Position numbers and translations under genes: made by a program. The notes beneath the pieces were generated by a model. The model was not told the origin of the DNA, searched no databases, and worked only from the letters and a program-made list of their open reading frames with translations. Shown piece by piece: positions 41,154 to 49,621 of a stretch of 64,000 bases of DNA (positions are counted from its first letter, which is position 1; each line of letters starts with the position of its first letter). Source of the DNA: Pelagicoccus mobilis (GTDB taxonomy: Bacteria > Verrucomicrobiota > Verrucomicrobiia > Opitutales > Opitutaceae); NCBI RefSeq assembly GCF_016595505.1, contig NZ_JAENIL010000020.1, forward strand, positions 58,604 through 122,603, written 5' to 3'.

Positions 41154-41191
41154 TTGAAATCTATTTTGTAACCTTACAAAATAGATTTCAA
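41154..41191. repeat. Perfect 38-bp palindrome
   Basis: TTGAAATCTATTTTGTAA (41154-41171) is followed by CC and its exact reverse complement TTACAAAATAGATTTCAA (41174-41191). AT-rich, 18-bp arms with a 2-bp centre. It could be an operator for a dimeric regulator, a cruciform, or a mobile-element footprint. No second copy is seen in the window. Confidence 0.8.
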
Positions 41192-41211
41192 GAGACTCGA
41201 CTATCCAAGAA

Positions 41212-41231
41212 CCAATCTCGCAAGAGATTGG
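41212..41231. repeat. GNRA-loop hairpin, copy 1 (CCAATCTC-GCAA-GAGATTGG)
   Basis: A 20-nt perfect hairpin, 8-bp stem with a GCAA tetraloop, identical to 49538-49557. It lies about 205 bp before the GHL6/GH151-like gene; the other copy lies 65 bp before the GH29 gene. Confidence 0.8.
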
Positions 41232-41435
41232 AACTGCTAAGCATCACAACTAACCTTCCCCCTACCTCGCACGCGAAAAGCAGACCAACAATATCCATAT
41301 TCGCGCCCGAAACACCTATTCACCATTCTACCCCCTAGCGCTATCGTACTTTCTACACTGAGCACACGTCGAAACGTGTAGCCAAATGACAAGTACAGTA
41401 GGCCCCGCATCCAAGGGGCCAAACGCTAGAAAAAC

Positions 41436-43481
41436 ATGGTAAACCAGATTTCCAATAAGCAGAGCCCAAGCTCCTCGGATCAGTTCATTTTGCCCACTCG
41501 GCAAATCCACCTCGATTTCCACACGTCGGAGCACATCGAAGGCATCGCGGCCGGCTTTGATCCGGACCAATTCGCAGATACGCTGGCCAAGGCTCACGTA
41601 AACTCCGTCACCCTTTTCGCCAAATGTCACCATGGCTGGTGCTACTACCCAACCGAGCTCGGTCAGGTCCATCCACACTTACAACGTCCCGACTTACTGG
41701 GTGACATGATCGAAGCCTGCAAAAAACGCGGAATTCAGACTCCGATTTATCTCACTGTACAATGGGATGAACTCACTGCACGCACTCATCCAGAGTGGAA
41801 GGTGGTATCCAGCACCGGAGGCACTGGTCAGCCTGCACCGACGTGGTCCCCCGTCTCCCTTGCTAACCAGGAACTCGTCGACCACATCTGTGATCTGGGA
41901 AGAGAAATCGTCCAACGTTATAACCCTCCCGGTATCTTCGCCGACATCCTTATAGATTGGGAAGACACCAGTTCCGGAGCTCGCACTCGCATGGCAAAGC
42001 TCGGCCTCGATCCCGAGAACAAGCTAGACCGTGTGAAAAACGACCGCGGTATCGTCATGGATTTCTGCGAAGCCTTCGCCAAAGCGACCAAGGCAGTCGA
42101 CCCGGCGGTACGACTCTTCTTCAACAGCGGCCACATCTACAAAAACGAACGCGAGCGTTACACACACTTCGACCACCTCGAAATCGAATCCCTCCCGACT
42201 GGTGGCTGGGGCTACGACCACTTCCCCCTCTCCGCTCGCTACGCTACCAGCCTCGGAAAACCGTACCTCGGCATGTCTGGAAAATTCCACAATTGGTGGG
42301 GTGACTTCGGCGGTTTCAAGCAAGCTGCCGCCCTGGAATACGAATGCTGCCTCATGGCCGCGCTCGGAGCCTCCTGCAGCATTGGCGACCAGCTCCATCC
42401 ATCCGGACGCATCGATCAAAGCACCTACGCGAGCATCGAGCCTGCCTACAAACGCATCGAAACGCTTGAGCCATACCTCGCCGGTGCCGCTCCCGTTTCC
42501 CAAATCGCGATCTACAGTTCCGAGGCCCATTTTTCCCGTGGTCCCAAAAACGCCGACGACCTCCACGATGCCGGCTGCTCGCGCATGCTGCTCGAGTCCC
42601 ATCTCATGTTCGACGTCATCGACGAGCATTGCGACTTCGAGAGGTACGAGCTCATCATCTTACCTGACCGCATCACCTTCGAAGCCGGTCCCTTGCTCGA
42701 GAAGTTCCAAGGCTACCTCAAGCAAGGCGGTAAACTGATCCTATCCGGTACTTCCGGGATGGATACAGAGGGTAAACAGTTCCTTCTCGACTTCCCCGTA
42801 ACCGTTAATGGGCCATCGGAGTTCGATCAAGAGTTCTGCCGAGCGAGTCAAGAGCTTGACGAACGACTCCCTCAAAGTCCGTTCATCATTTACGAACGCT
42901 GCATGAACGTATCCAGTAGCGAAGCCACTTCGCTCGCCTCGATCCACGAGCCCTACTTCAATCGCCGTCCCGAACACTTCTGTTCCCATCAACAGACGCC
43001 CTACAAACCAGAGACATCCGAGGGACGCAGCGGAATCCTGCACCATGGCAACATCATCTACTTCGCAAACCCGATCTGCCAAGAGTACCGCAACTTCGGA
43101 CAACCGCTGAGCAAGTACGCGTTCATAGGAGCGATTAAAAAGCTCATCGGCACCCCTGAGGCGACCTGCAATCTTCCAAGCACCGGACGGCTCAGCCTCA
43201 TGCGTCAAGCCGCAGCAAGTCGACTCGTCCTCCACCTGCTTTACGCTCAACCCCAATCCCGAGGCGGTACCATCATCGGTGCCCACGGACCTACCAATAT
43301 CGAGATCATCGAAGATATAGCCCCCATCGCCGACGTCACCGCATCAATCTCCCTCAAGTCAAAACCAGGACGCGTCTACTCGGCGTACAGCCAAGAGGAG
43401 CTTCCTCACAATTTCAAAGACGGACAACTAACCGTAAACATATCCAAACTTCATATACACGAAGCGGTCGTGATCGAGTAA
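41436..43481 (+). CDS. GHL6-type glycosidase with trimerisation-like domain (candidate GH151 alpha-L-fucosidase)
   Basis: Predicted intracellular glycosidase; no signal peptide. 681 residues. N-terminal 'hypothetical glycosyl hydrolase 6' barrel at about 20-345: RQIHLDFHTSEHIEGIAAGF, NSVTLFAKCHHGWCYYPTEL, MIEACKKRGIQTPIYLTVQW, GIFADILIDWED, LFFNSGHIYKNERERYTHFD, LEIESLPTGGWGYDHFP. A beta-galactosidase-trimerisation-like domain at about 360-570 follows (QIAIYSSEAHF, YELIILPDRITF, KLILSGTSGMD), then a C-terminal beta domain. This architecture is that of GH151, whose characterised member is an alpha-L-fucosidase (family knowledge, recalled and not searched). It opens a plus-strand gene set; the next gene starts 14 bp after its stop. 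The Asp/Glu acting as nucleophile is not assigned. A hairpin GGCCCC/GGGGCC lies just upstream of the start. Confidence 0.7.
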   Translation: MVNQISNKQSPSSSDQFILPTRQIHLDFHTSEHIEGIAAGFDPDQFADTLAKAHVNSVTLFAKCHHGWCYYPTELGQVHPHLQRPDLLGDMIEACKKRGIQTPIYLTVQWDELTARTHPEWKVVSSTGGTGQPAPTWSPVSLANQELVDHICDLGREIVQRYNPPGIFADILIDWEDTSSGARTRMAKLGLDPENKLDRVKNDRGIVMDFCEAFAKATKAVDPAVRLFFNSGHIYKNERERYTHFDHLEIESLPTGGWGYDHFPLSARYATSLGKPYLGMSGKFHNWWGDFGGFKQAAALEYECCLMAALGASCSIGDQLHPSGRIDQSTYASIEPAYKRIETLEPYLAGAAPVSQIAIYSSEAHFSRGPKNADDLHDAGCSRMLLESHLMFDVIDEHCDFERYELIILPDRITFEAGPLLEKFQGYLKQGGKLILSGTSGMDTEGKQFLLDFPVTVNGPSEFDQEFCRASQELDERLPQSPFIIYERCMNVSSSEATSLASIHEPYFNRRPEHFCSHQQTPYKPETSEGRSGILHHGNIIYFANPICQEYRNFGQPLSKYAFIGAIKKLIGTPEATCNLPSTGRLSLMRQAAASRLVLHLLYAQPQSRGGTIIGAHGPTNIEIIEDIAPIADVTASISLKSKPGRVYSAYSQEELPHNFKDGQLTVNISKLHIHEAVVIE

Positions 43482-43495
43482 CCCCAACCACCCCA

Positions 43496-46400
43496 ATGAG
43501 ACTTAACAAGATTCTCTCCCTTCTTCTCGTTTCAATCGCAATCAAGGCAGGCTTCGCGAACGGTATTGACCATCTCGTTTTCGAGCCACCCGCTGAGATC
43601 GCAAACGGGAAGCGGATCGTCATCGTTTCCGGTGACGAGGAATACCGCTCGGAGGAATCTTGTCCCATGCTGGCCAAGCTTCTCAGCCAGAAGCACGGCT
43701 TTCATTGTACGGTCCTCTTCGCCATCGAGCCGGGGACCGATATCATCAATCCCAACAACATCCACAATATCCCAAACCTCGAGTCCCTCTACGAGGCGGA
43801 TCTGATGATCCTTGGTACTCGCTGGCGCATTCTCCCTGGCGAACAGCTCCAACCCATCCTCGACTATCTTAATGCGGCGAAACCAATCATCGCCTTCCGC
43901 ACCGCGACACACCCTTTCAAAAACAATGACTTCTACGGCGGTTACGATTGGGAGAATTTCGGAAAGAACGTCGTCGGCGAAAACTGGCTTAGCCACCACG
44001 GAAAACACAAGGTCGAAGGCGGACGGGCAGTTGTCGTAGCGGAAAACGCTGACCACCCCGTCCTCAACTCAGTGGAGGACATTTTCACCTGGTCTGACAT
44101 CTACGGCATCGAGCATCTCAACCAAAAGACCGCAACCGTTCTCCTACGCGGAGCCGTTACCGAAACCCTCGAGACAGATTCAAAGATTCTTCCCGGTCCC
44201 ATAAACGATCCCATGATGCCGCTCGCCTGGATCAAGGACTATCCAACCCCCGACGGGAAAAGAACCGGTATCTGCTTCGCCACTACGGCAGGTGCTGCCT
44301 ACGATCTACAAGTGGAAGATCTTCGCCGTCTCTTCGTAAACGCCAGCTACCACCTGCTCGGTATGGACGTTCCAGAGAAGGCAGACGTCGATCTGGTCGA
44401 TCCCTACACACCGTCCTTCTACGGGTTCATGGAAAAGGACTACTTCCTCAAGCGTGGTCTTCGCGTTTCCGATTACCGTATAGGGCATTTCGCACGAGCC
44501 ATCCTCAGCGAAGAAGAGCTTGAAGCACTCGCCGCCCAAAGCCCAAAGCAAGCTGGGATCGACCTAAAAAAAAACAGTAGAGTCGTTCTTCTAGGAAACG
44601 GCCTTAGCGAGCGAATGCTCTACCATGGCCACTTCGAAACCGAGCTGCACCTCCGCTTCCCCGAGCATCAACTTACCGTACGCAACCTCAGTCACTCCGG
44701 CTTCACTGCCGGATTCCGCCCACACTCCTCGCGAAAAGATCAATGGGCATTCCCGGAGGCGGAAGCGTTCCACCCAGAGTTACAGCCTCATAGCGGTGAA
44801 GGACACTATCCAAGCGAAGACGAATGGCTAGAATCGCTCCAACCCGATCTTCTGATCGCCTTTTATGGATACAGCGAATCGTTCGCTGGTCCTAACGGAA
44901 TAGAACTATTCCAAGATGAACTACAGGCCTTCATCGATCACACGAATGCGCAAAACTACAATGGCGACAGCAGCACACAACTCGTCCTAGCATCCCCTAT
45001 CGCATTTCAAGACCTGAGCGAGACACACTCTCTCCCCAACGGGAGCAAGCAAAATGCAAACCTTCTGCTCTACACCAAAGCGATGCAGGAGGTCGCCGCC
45101 GAAAAAGGGATTCTCTTCCTCGATCTCTTTAGCCCCACGAGCGAGCTGTTCGCCAACAGCTCCGAGCAACTCACCGTCAACGGAGCCCACCTTAACGACG
45201 CCGGCTACCAACAGCTCGCCCCGATTCTAGCCGACCTTCTCTTCCCCAATTCCTCCAAATCCCAGTACCCAGAACCCATCACCCAGAACCTCGCGGACCT
45301 CGTCCGCTCCAAATCCTGGTATTGGTTTCACGACTACCAAATGCCTAATGGTGTCCACGCCTACGGTCGACGCTTTGAGCCCTTCGGCGACGAAAATTAT
45401 CCGGAAGAGGTCGAAAAGCTGCGAGAACTCACCCACAATCGTGATCTCGCCATCCACGCTCTTCTCAGTGGCGAAACCTTCGATCTTGAAGCCGCCGACG
45501 CACAGACCCGCCCACTCACCGAGATCAAGACCAACGCCCCCGACCGGGCAAACAATCACTACCGCTACGGTCAAGATGCCCTCGATGCGTTCACGATGGT
45601 CGACGGGTTTCAGATCGAACTTTTCGCCTCCGAAAAAGAGTTCCCGAACTTAGCGAACCCCGTTCAACTCACCTTCGACAACAAAGGCCGACTCTGGGTA
45701 GCCGTTATGCCGAGCTACCCTCACCACCGTCCCGGAGATCCACGTCCCGATGATAAGTTGCTCATCTAAGAGGATACCGACGGAGACGGGAGAGCCGACA
45801 AGGAAACAGTATTCGCCGATAAACTACACCTACCCATCGGATTTGAGCTCACAGCAGAAGGAGTCTACGTCTCCCAAGCACCAAACCTCGTCCTCCTGCA
45901 AGATCTCGACGGAGACGACCGGGCCGACCACCAAGAGATTCTCCTCACCGGTTTCGATACTCACGACACGCATCACGCGATTTCCGCTTTCACTGCAGAT
46001 CCTTCCGGTTCCATTCTCATGTGCGAAGGTGTTTTCTTACACAGCAATATTGAGACTCCCTACGGTACCATTCGGACCATGAACGGCGGCTTCTACCGCT
46101 TCAACCCACGGACTCACGAACTGGAACGAACTGTTCAAGGTCACATCACGAATCCCTGGGGACTCGCTCACGACACCTGGGGACAAGCCTTCTTCCTTAA
46201 CACCTCCGATCCCGCTACTCACTGGATGCTCCCCTTCGAAGTGAAGCCGACATACGGCCAGATGATTATCGGAACCGAAAGCATCATCCCAAGCGATCAC
46301 CGCGTTCGCCCAACCTCCGGCCTGGAGTTCGTATCCAGCCGGCACTTTCCAGAGGAAATGCAGGGTGACTTTATATTGAATAACTGTATCGGTTTTCTCG

Positions 46401-47623
46401 GTGCAAAACAGCACGGGATTGCAGATTCAGGAGCGGGCTACGTGTGTGAGTGGCGGCAAGACCTGTTCACCTCTTCTGATCCCAACTTCCGCCCTGTCGC
46501 CCTGGAGTTTGCCCCGGATGGTTCGCTTTACGTCGTCGACTGGCACAACCAGCTCATCGGGCACATGCAACACTCCGCCCGTGATCCCCTGCGCGATCAC
46601 GCCCACGGCCGCATCTACCGTATCACTCATAAAACACGCCCACTCGTCGAGCCATTCGAGATCGCTGGCTCAAGCATTGAGCAACTCATAGCTGGCCTCA
46701 ACTCCCCAGAGGATCGAACACGTTACCGCATCCGCAATAAACTGAGAGGACGCTCGAAAGAGGATGTCCTGGCAGCATTGTCTGAATGGACTAAAAATCT
46801 GGATACAGAGTCAGCAAACTACGAGAAGCTCCTTCTGGAAGCTCTATGGATAAACTGGGGCTTCGAATCGCTCGACTTAGATCTTCTCAAAAAACTGCTC
46901 AGAGCGAAGTCCCATCAGGTCCGTGCCGCAGCGGTCCGTGCCCTCCGCTATAATAGCGAAAGCATTCCCAACTACGTGAGCTTGCTTCTAGAAGCCGCCA
47001 ACGACTCCCACCCTCGCGTTCGACTAGAGACAATCATTGCTGCCTCTCGGATCGACGAGAACTCTAGCCAAGCGATCGTAGAGCAAGCGGCTCGAAGTGA
47101 ACTCGATCCCTGGATGCGTCGTGCCTACGAACAGGCCCTCGTCAACCTGGGCGGAAAGCCAACTTACGCCGAAGCAAAAGGAGACGCAGCCCCTGGGCAC
47201 CTAGACGATAAAGATAAAGAGCTCTGGACAAAAGGAGCTGAGATCTATCGTCGTGACGGCTACTGCATTACCTGCCACCAAGCAGATGGGAAAGGCCTAC
47301 CCGCTGCTCATTTTCCACCACTCGCTGGTACGGATTGGGTTACCGGCAATCCGGGTCGGCTTATCGATGTCACCCTACACGGCCTACTTGGTCCGATAAC
47401 AGTCAACGAAAAGAGGTACCAGGGCCACGTTCCGATGACCCCATTCAAAGATCTTCTTGATGACGAAGAGCTTGCCGCAGTCCTAACCTACATTCGCAAC
47501 GCTTTTGGCAATCAAGCAGCACCTATTTCAATCGATCAAGTTCAAGCCGTCAGAGCAAGCAGTGCCAACAAATCCGGTTTCTGGACTGAGGAAGAACTCA
47601 ATAAGAAGTATCAAGCAAACTAA
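43496..47623 (+). pseudogene. ThuA-SGNH-PVC propeller-HEAT-cytochrome c protein, interrupted by one in-frame TAA
   Basis: One long frame from ATG 43496 to TAA 47623 would give 1375 residues, but codon 758 (45767-45769) is TAA. Part 1: signal peptide (ILSLLLVSIAIKAGFANG); ThuA-like domain at about 35-310 (KRIVIVSGDEEYRSEESC, LMILGTRWRILPGEQLQPIL); SGNH-hydrolase-like domain at about 360-585 (VVLLGNGLSERM, LLIAFYGYSES, VNGAHLNDAGYQQLAP); start of the PVC-type membrane-bound dehydrogenase propeller (GFQIELFASEKEFPNLANPV). After the stop the same frame continues EDTDGDGRADKETVFAD, propeller, HEAT repeats at about 1060-1220 and a cytochrome c domain with C1257-I-T-C1260-H1261. Relatives normally have a residue such as Leu here (LILEDTDGDG), so a TTA-to-TAA change is the simplest cause. 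It sits between the GH151-like and DUF5060 genes, 14 and 24 bp away. It may be a sequencing error, a recent nonsense mutation or a read-through site. Confidence 0.85.
46019..47623 (+). CDS. 3' half of the interrupted PVC-type cytochrome c protein
   Basis: Open part after the TAA, first ATG at 46019; 534 residues if translated alone. It contains the rest of the dehydrogenase-type propeller (GGFYRFNPRTHELERTVQGH, LEFAPDGSLYVVDWHNQLIG), the HEAT-like helical repeats (VRAAAVRALRYNSESIPNYV, VRLETIIAAS) and the heme-binding cytochrome c domain (YCITCHQADGKGLPAAHFPP, HVPMTPFKDLL). No ribosome-binding site precedes the ATG and no signal peptide is present, so an independent functional protein is unlikely: heme attachment needs export. 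Treat it as the second fragment of the gene starting at 43496. Confidence 0.6.
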   Translation: MCEGVFLHSNIETPYGTIRTMNGGFYRFNPRTHELERTVQGHITNPWGLAHDTWGQAFFLNTSDPATHWMLPFEVKPTYGQMIIGTESIIPSDHRVRPTSGLEFVSSRHFPEEMQGDFILNNCIGFLGAKQHGIADSGAGYVCEWRQDLFTSSDPNFRPVALEFAPDGSLYVVDWHNQLIGHMQHSARDPLRDHAHGRIYRITHKTRPLVEPFEIAGSSIEQLIAGLNSPEDRTRYRIRNKLRGRSKEDVLAALSEWTKNLDTESANYEKLLLEALWINWGFESLDLDLLKKLLRAKSHQVRAAAVRALRYNSESIPNYVSLLLEAANDSHPRVRLETIIAASRIDENSSQAIVEQAARSELDPWMRRAYEQALVNLGGKPTYAEAKGDAAPGHLDDKDKELWTKGAEIYRRDGYCITCHQADGKGLPAAHFPPLAGTDWVTGNPGRLIDVTLHGLLGPITVNEKRYQGHVPMTPFKDLLDDEELAAVLTYIRNAFGNQAAPISIDQVQAVRASSANKSGFWTEEELNKKYQAN

Positions 47624-47647
47624 CACTATTTTCAGCAACTTCTCGTA

Positions 47648-49486
47648 ATGAAACTAAAGAACCTCACCCTCATCAGTTCTCTTCTGGTGCTCTCAACTAC
47701 AGCCCAATCTGCTGTAGTTGATGGAACCTTACAAGCCTGGCATACCATCACCGTCACTTTCGACGGTCCAGATTTGAGCGAGTCGGACCCGGCAACTTTC
47801 TTTGATCACAAGCTGACGGTCACCTTCAAGAACGGAGACACCGAGTACCAAGTCCCGGGATATTTCGCGGCGAATGGAAACGCTGGCGAATCTCACGCAA
47901 AAGCCGGAAACAAGTGGCAAGCCCGTTTCACTCCCAATCGCTCAGGTGTTTGGTCTTATGAGGGCTCGCTCGTGACGGGAGAGAAAGTTGCTGTCAAGGA
48001 CACTGAGGGCACAGAGATCCCACTAGCCGCTTCAAGCGGTACCTTCACCATTGAACCGAGCAAAGTCTCACCAGACTCTCGCGACTTCCGAGGACAGGGA
48101 CGCCTCCGCTATGTCGGCACTCACTACCAACAGTTTGAAGGCAGCGGAAAGTACTTCCTTAAAGGCGGTACCGGCAGTCCTGAAAACATGCTAGCTTTCG
48201 ACGGATTTGACGGCACCTACGACTACGCGAAGAAACCGGAATTCCCATCCTTGGGAGAAGATCAACTTCACCACTATGGACCTCATCGTCAGGACTGGGC
48301 TCCCGACGATCCGTTCTGGACCAATGAAGACGGCCACGATAGCAAAGGTCTCACCGGTTTGATCAACTACATATCAGATCAGGGTCTCAATTCGGTCTAC
48401 CTCATGCCACTGACCTACGAGGGTGACGGCTGGGATGTCTGGCCATGGATCGATCCCACCGACCGCTCGACTTTCGACGTCAGCAAACTCGATCAATGGG
48501 AAACCGCTTTCTCGCACATGCAAAACAAAGGTATCCACATTCTCATGCTCCTAACCGAAACCGAGAACGAAAATCTCTTCGAATTACGAGATGGAGGTGC
48601 CCCTTTTGCCGATACCCGCAAGCTCTACTATCGCGAAATGATCGCCCGCTTCGGACACTTGCTCGCCCTTACCTGGGACCTTGGCGAGGAAACGGGTTGG
48701 GATGATGAAAAGGGTCTAGAAGTAGGTTTGGGAAATACACACGAACAACGAAGAGCCTTCAGCTCCTACATTCGGAAAACCGATCCCTACAACCATCCAA
48801 TCAAAGCCCACGAAATCTCTATCGTTGAGATATACCCTCAGCTCGCTGGATACCCCGACTTCGAAGGTCCCACTCTGCAACGTCACATGCACTACAACCA
48901 AGTCGTGATCGATCACCTGAAAATGTCGCGCGACGCAGGACGCCCCTGGCTCGTTTCTATGGACGAACCCCTTGGCTGGGAATACGGACTACGTCCTGAC
49001 AACGACGATCCGACACGCGACCATCCACGAAAGGATGTGTTGTGGGCAACTCTAATGGCGGGCGGATCTGGAGTTTCCTGGTACTTCGGCTGGCAAAACA
49101 ATGCTCCTACTAGCGATCTCAGTGCGGAGGATCTTCGGGTACGCCAAGAAATGTGGCGTCAAACGAAGCTGGCCATAGACTTCTTTAACCGTCACGTGCC
49201 ATTTGAGCGGATGCACGCGGCGAACGATCTCGTTCCGGGAGAAGACAACTACGTCTTTGCCGAAACCGGAGAGACCTATCTCGTGTATCTAAAACATGGA
49301 GGCAAGGCATCACTCAATCTCGCAAACGTAAGCGGAGCGTTCGACATTCGATGGTTCGATCCAATCAAGGGTGGCACTCTACAACTTGGTTCAGTCGCTA
49401 GCACTACAGCCTCTCCTAATACCGAGCTCGGGTCCCCTCCTCATTCCGAAGGTCAAGACTGGGCGATTCTCGTCACCGCGAAGTAA
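47648..49486 (+). CDS. Secreted DUF5060-domain glycoside hydrolase-like protein
   Basis: Exported TIM-barrel protein of unknown specificity. The signal peptide is 1-21 (LTLISSLLVLSTTAQSA). DUF5060 beta-sandwich at about 25-130 (HTITVTFDGPDLSESDP, YQVPGYFAANGN, NKWQARFTPNRSGVWSYEG). The barrel covers about 145-510 (RLRYVGTHYQQFEGSGKYFL, GLNSVYLMPLTYEGDGWDVW, LLALTWDLGEETGWDD, RPWLVSMDEPLGWEYG). Glu in DLGEETG and in MDEPLG are candidates for the catalytic pair. A small C-terminal domain (EDNYVFAETGETYLVYLKHG) resembles the putative collagen-binding domain common in these proteins. 612 residues. It shares domain order with 6138-7727 but is longer. Third gene of the plus-strand set, 24 bp after the broken cytochrome gene. 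Confidence 0.78.
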   Translation: MKLKNLTLISSLLVLSTTAQSAVVDGTLQAWHTITVTFDGPDLSESDPATFFDHKLTVTFKNGDTEYQVPGYFAANGNAGESHAKAGNKWQARFTPNRSGVWSYEGSLVTGEKVAVKDTEGTEIPLAASSGTFTIEPSKVSPDSRDFRGQGRLRYVGTHYQQFEGSGKYFLKGGTGSPENMLAFDGFDGTYDYAKKPEFPSLGEDQLHHYGPHRQDWAPDDPFWTNEDGHDSKGLTGLINYISDQGLNSVYLMPLTYEGDGWDVWPWIDPTDRSTFDVSKLDQWETAFSHMQNKGIHILMLLTETENENLFELRDGGAPFADTRKLYYREMIARFGHLLALTWDLGEETGWDDEKGLEVGLGNTHEQRRAFSSYIRKTDPYNHPIKAHEISIVEIYPQLAGYPDFEGPTLQRHMHYNQVVIDHLKMSRDAGRPWLVSMDEPLGWEYGLRPDNDDPTRDHPRKDVLWATLMAGGSGVSWYFGWQNNAPTSDLSAEDLRVRQEMWRQTKLAIDFFNRHVPFERMHAANDLVPGEDNYVFAETGETYLVYLKHGGKASLNLANVSGAFDIRWFDPIKGGTLQLGSVASTTASPNTELGSPPHSEGQDWAILVTAK

Positions 49487-49537
49487 GCAGCGACAAACGC
49501 TTTGAGTCTTTAGTTTAGATTGACGTATTTCAGGTAG

Positions 49538-49557
49538 CCAATCTCGCAAGAGATTGG
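49538..49557. repeat. GNRA-loop hairpin, copy 2 (CCAATCTC-GCAA-GAGATTGG)
   Basis: Identical to 41212-41231 over all 20 bases. It lies 51 bp after the DUF5060 stop and 65 bp before the GH29 start. It may be a REP-type unit, an RNA stability element or a regulator site shared by the two fucosidase-type genes. Confidence 0.8.
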
Positions 49558-49580
49558 TCGGACGAAAACTCCTCAACTTA

Positions 49581-49614
49581 ATCCTGCGTCGCCAAGGGGT
49601 GACACAGGCAGGAT
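49581..49614 (+). promoter_or_regulatory. Hairpin covering the ribosome-binding region of the GH29 gene
   Basis: ATCCTGC (49581-49587) pairs with GCAGGAT (49608-49614), extended inside by GTC/GAC. The right arm contains the purine-rich GGCAGGA, which is the only plausible Shine-Dalgarno for ATG 49622. When folded, the hairpin would mask it. Confidence 0.4.
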
Positions 49615-49621
49615 ACCTCAT

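Larger units (their letters stand above)
40740..41435. other. Gene-free 696-bp stretch rich in palindromes
   Basis: No convincing coding frame is present. In order it holds: a nested inverted-repeat element (40793-40967), a GTCCGG/CCGGAC hairpin (41018-41036), a perfect 38-bp palindrome (41154-41191), a GNRA-loop hairpin shared with 49538-49557 (41212-41231), ACACGT-CGAA-ACGTGT (near 41362-41377) and GGCCCC/GGGGCC (41401-41420), 15 bp before the ATG at 41436. The stretch lies between the end of an AraC gene and the start of the fucosidase-type gene set and must contain that set's promoter. Confidence 0.7.

Noticed and set aside
40740..41435. CRISPR array or tRNA in the gene-free stretch
   Set aside because: The repeats are inverted and unlike each other, with no regular direct repeats and no tRNA-like cloverleaf with a CCA-end context.
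43496..45769. Complete stand-alone ThuA/SGNH protein ending at 45769
   Set aside because: The protein pattern continues in the same frame right after the TAA with the family motif EDTDGDG, so the stop is an interruption and not a natural end.
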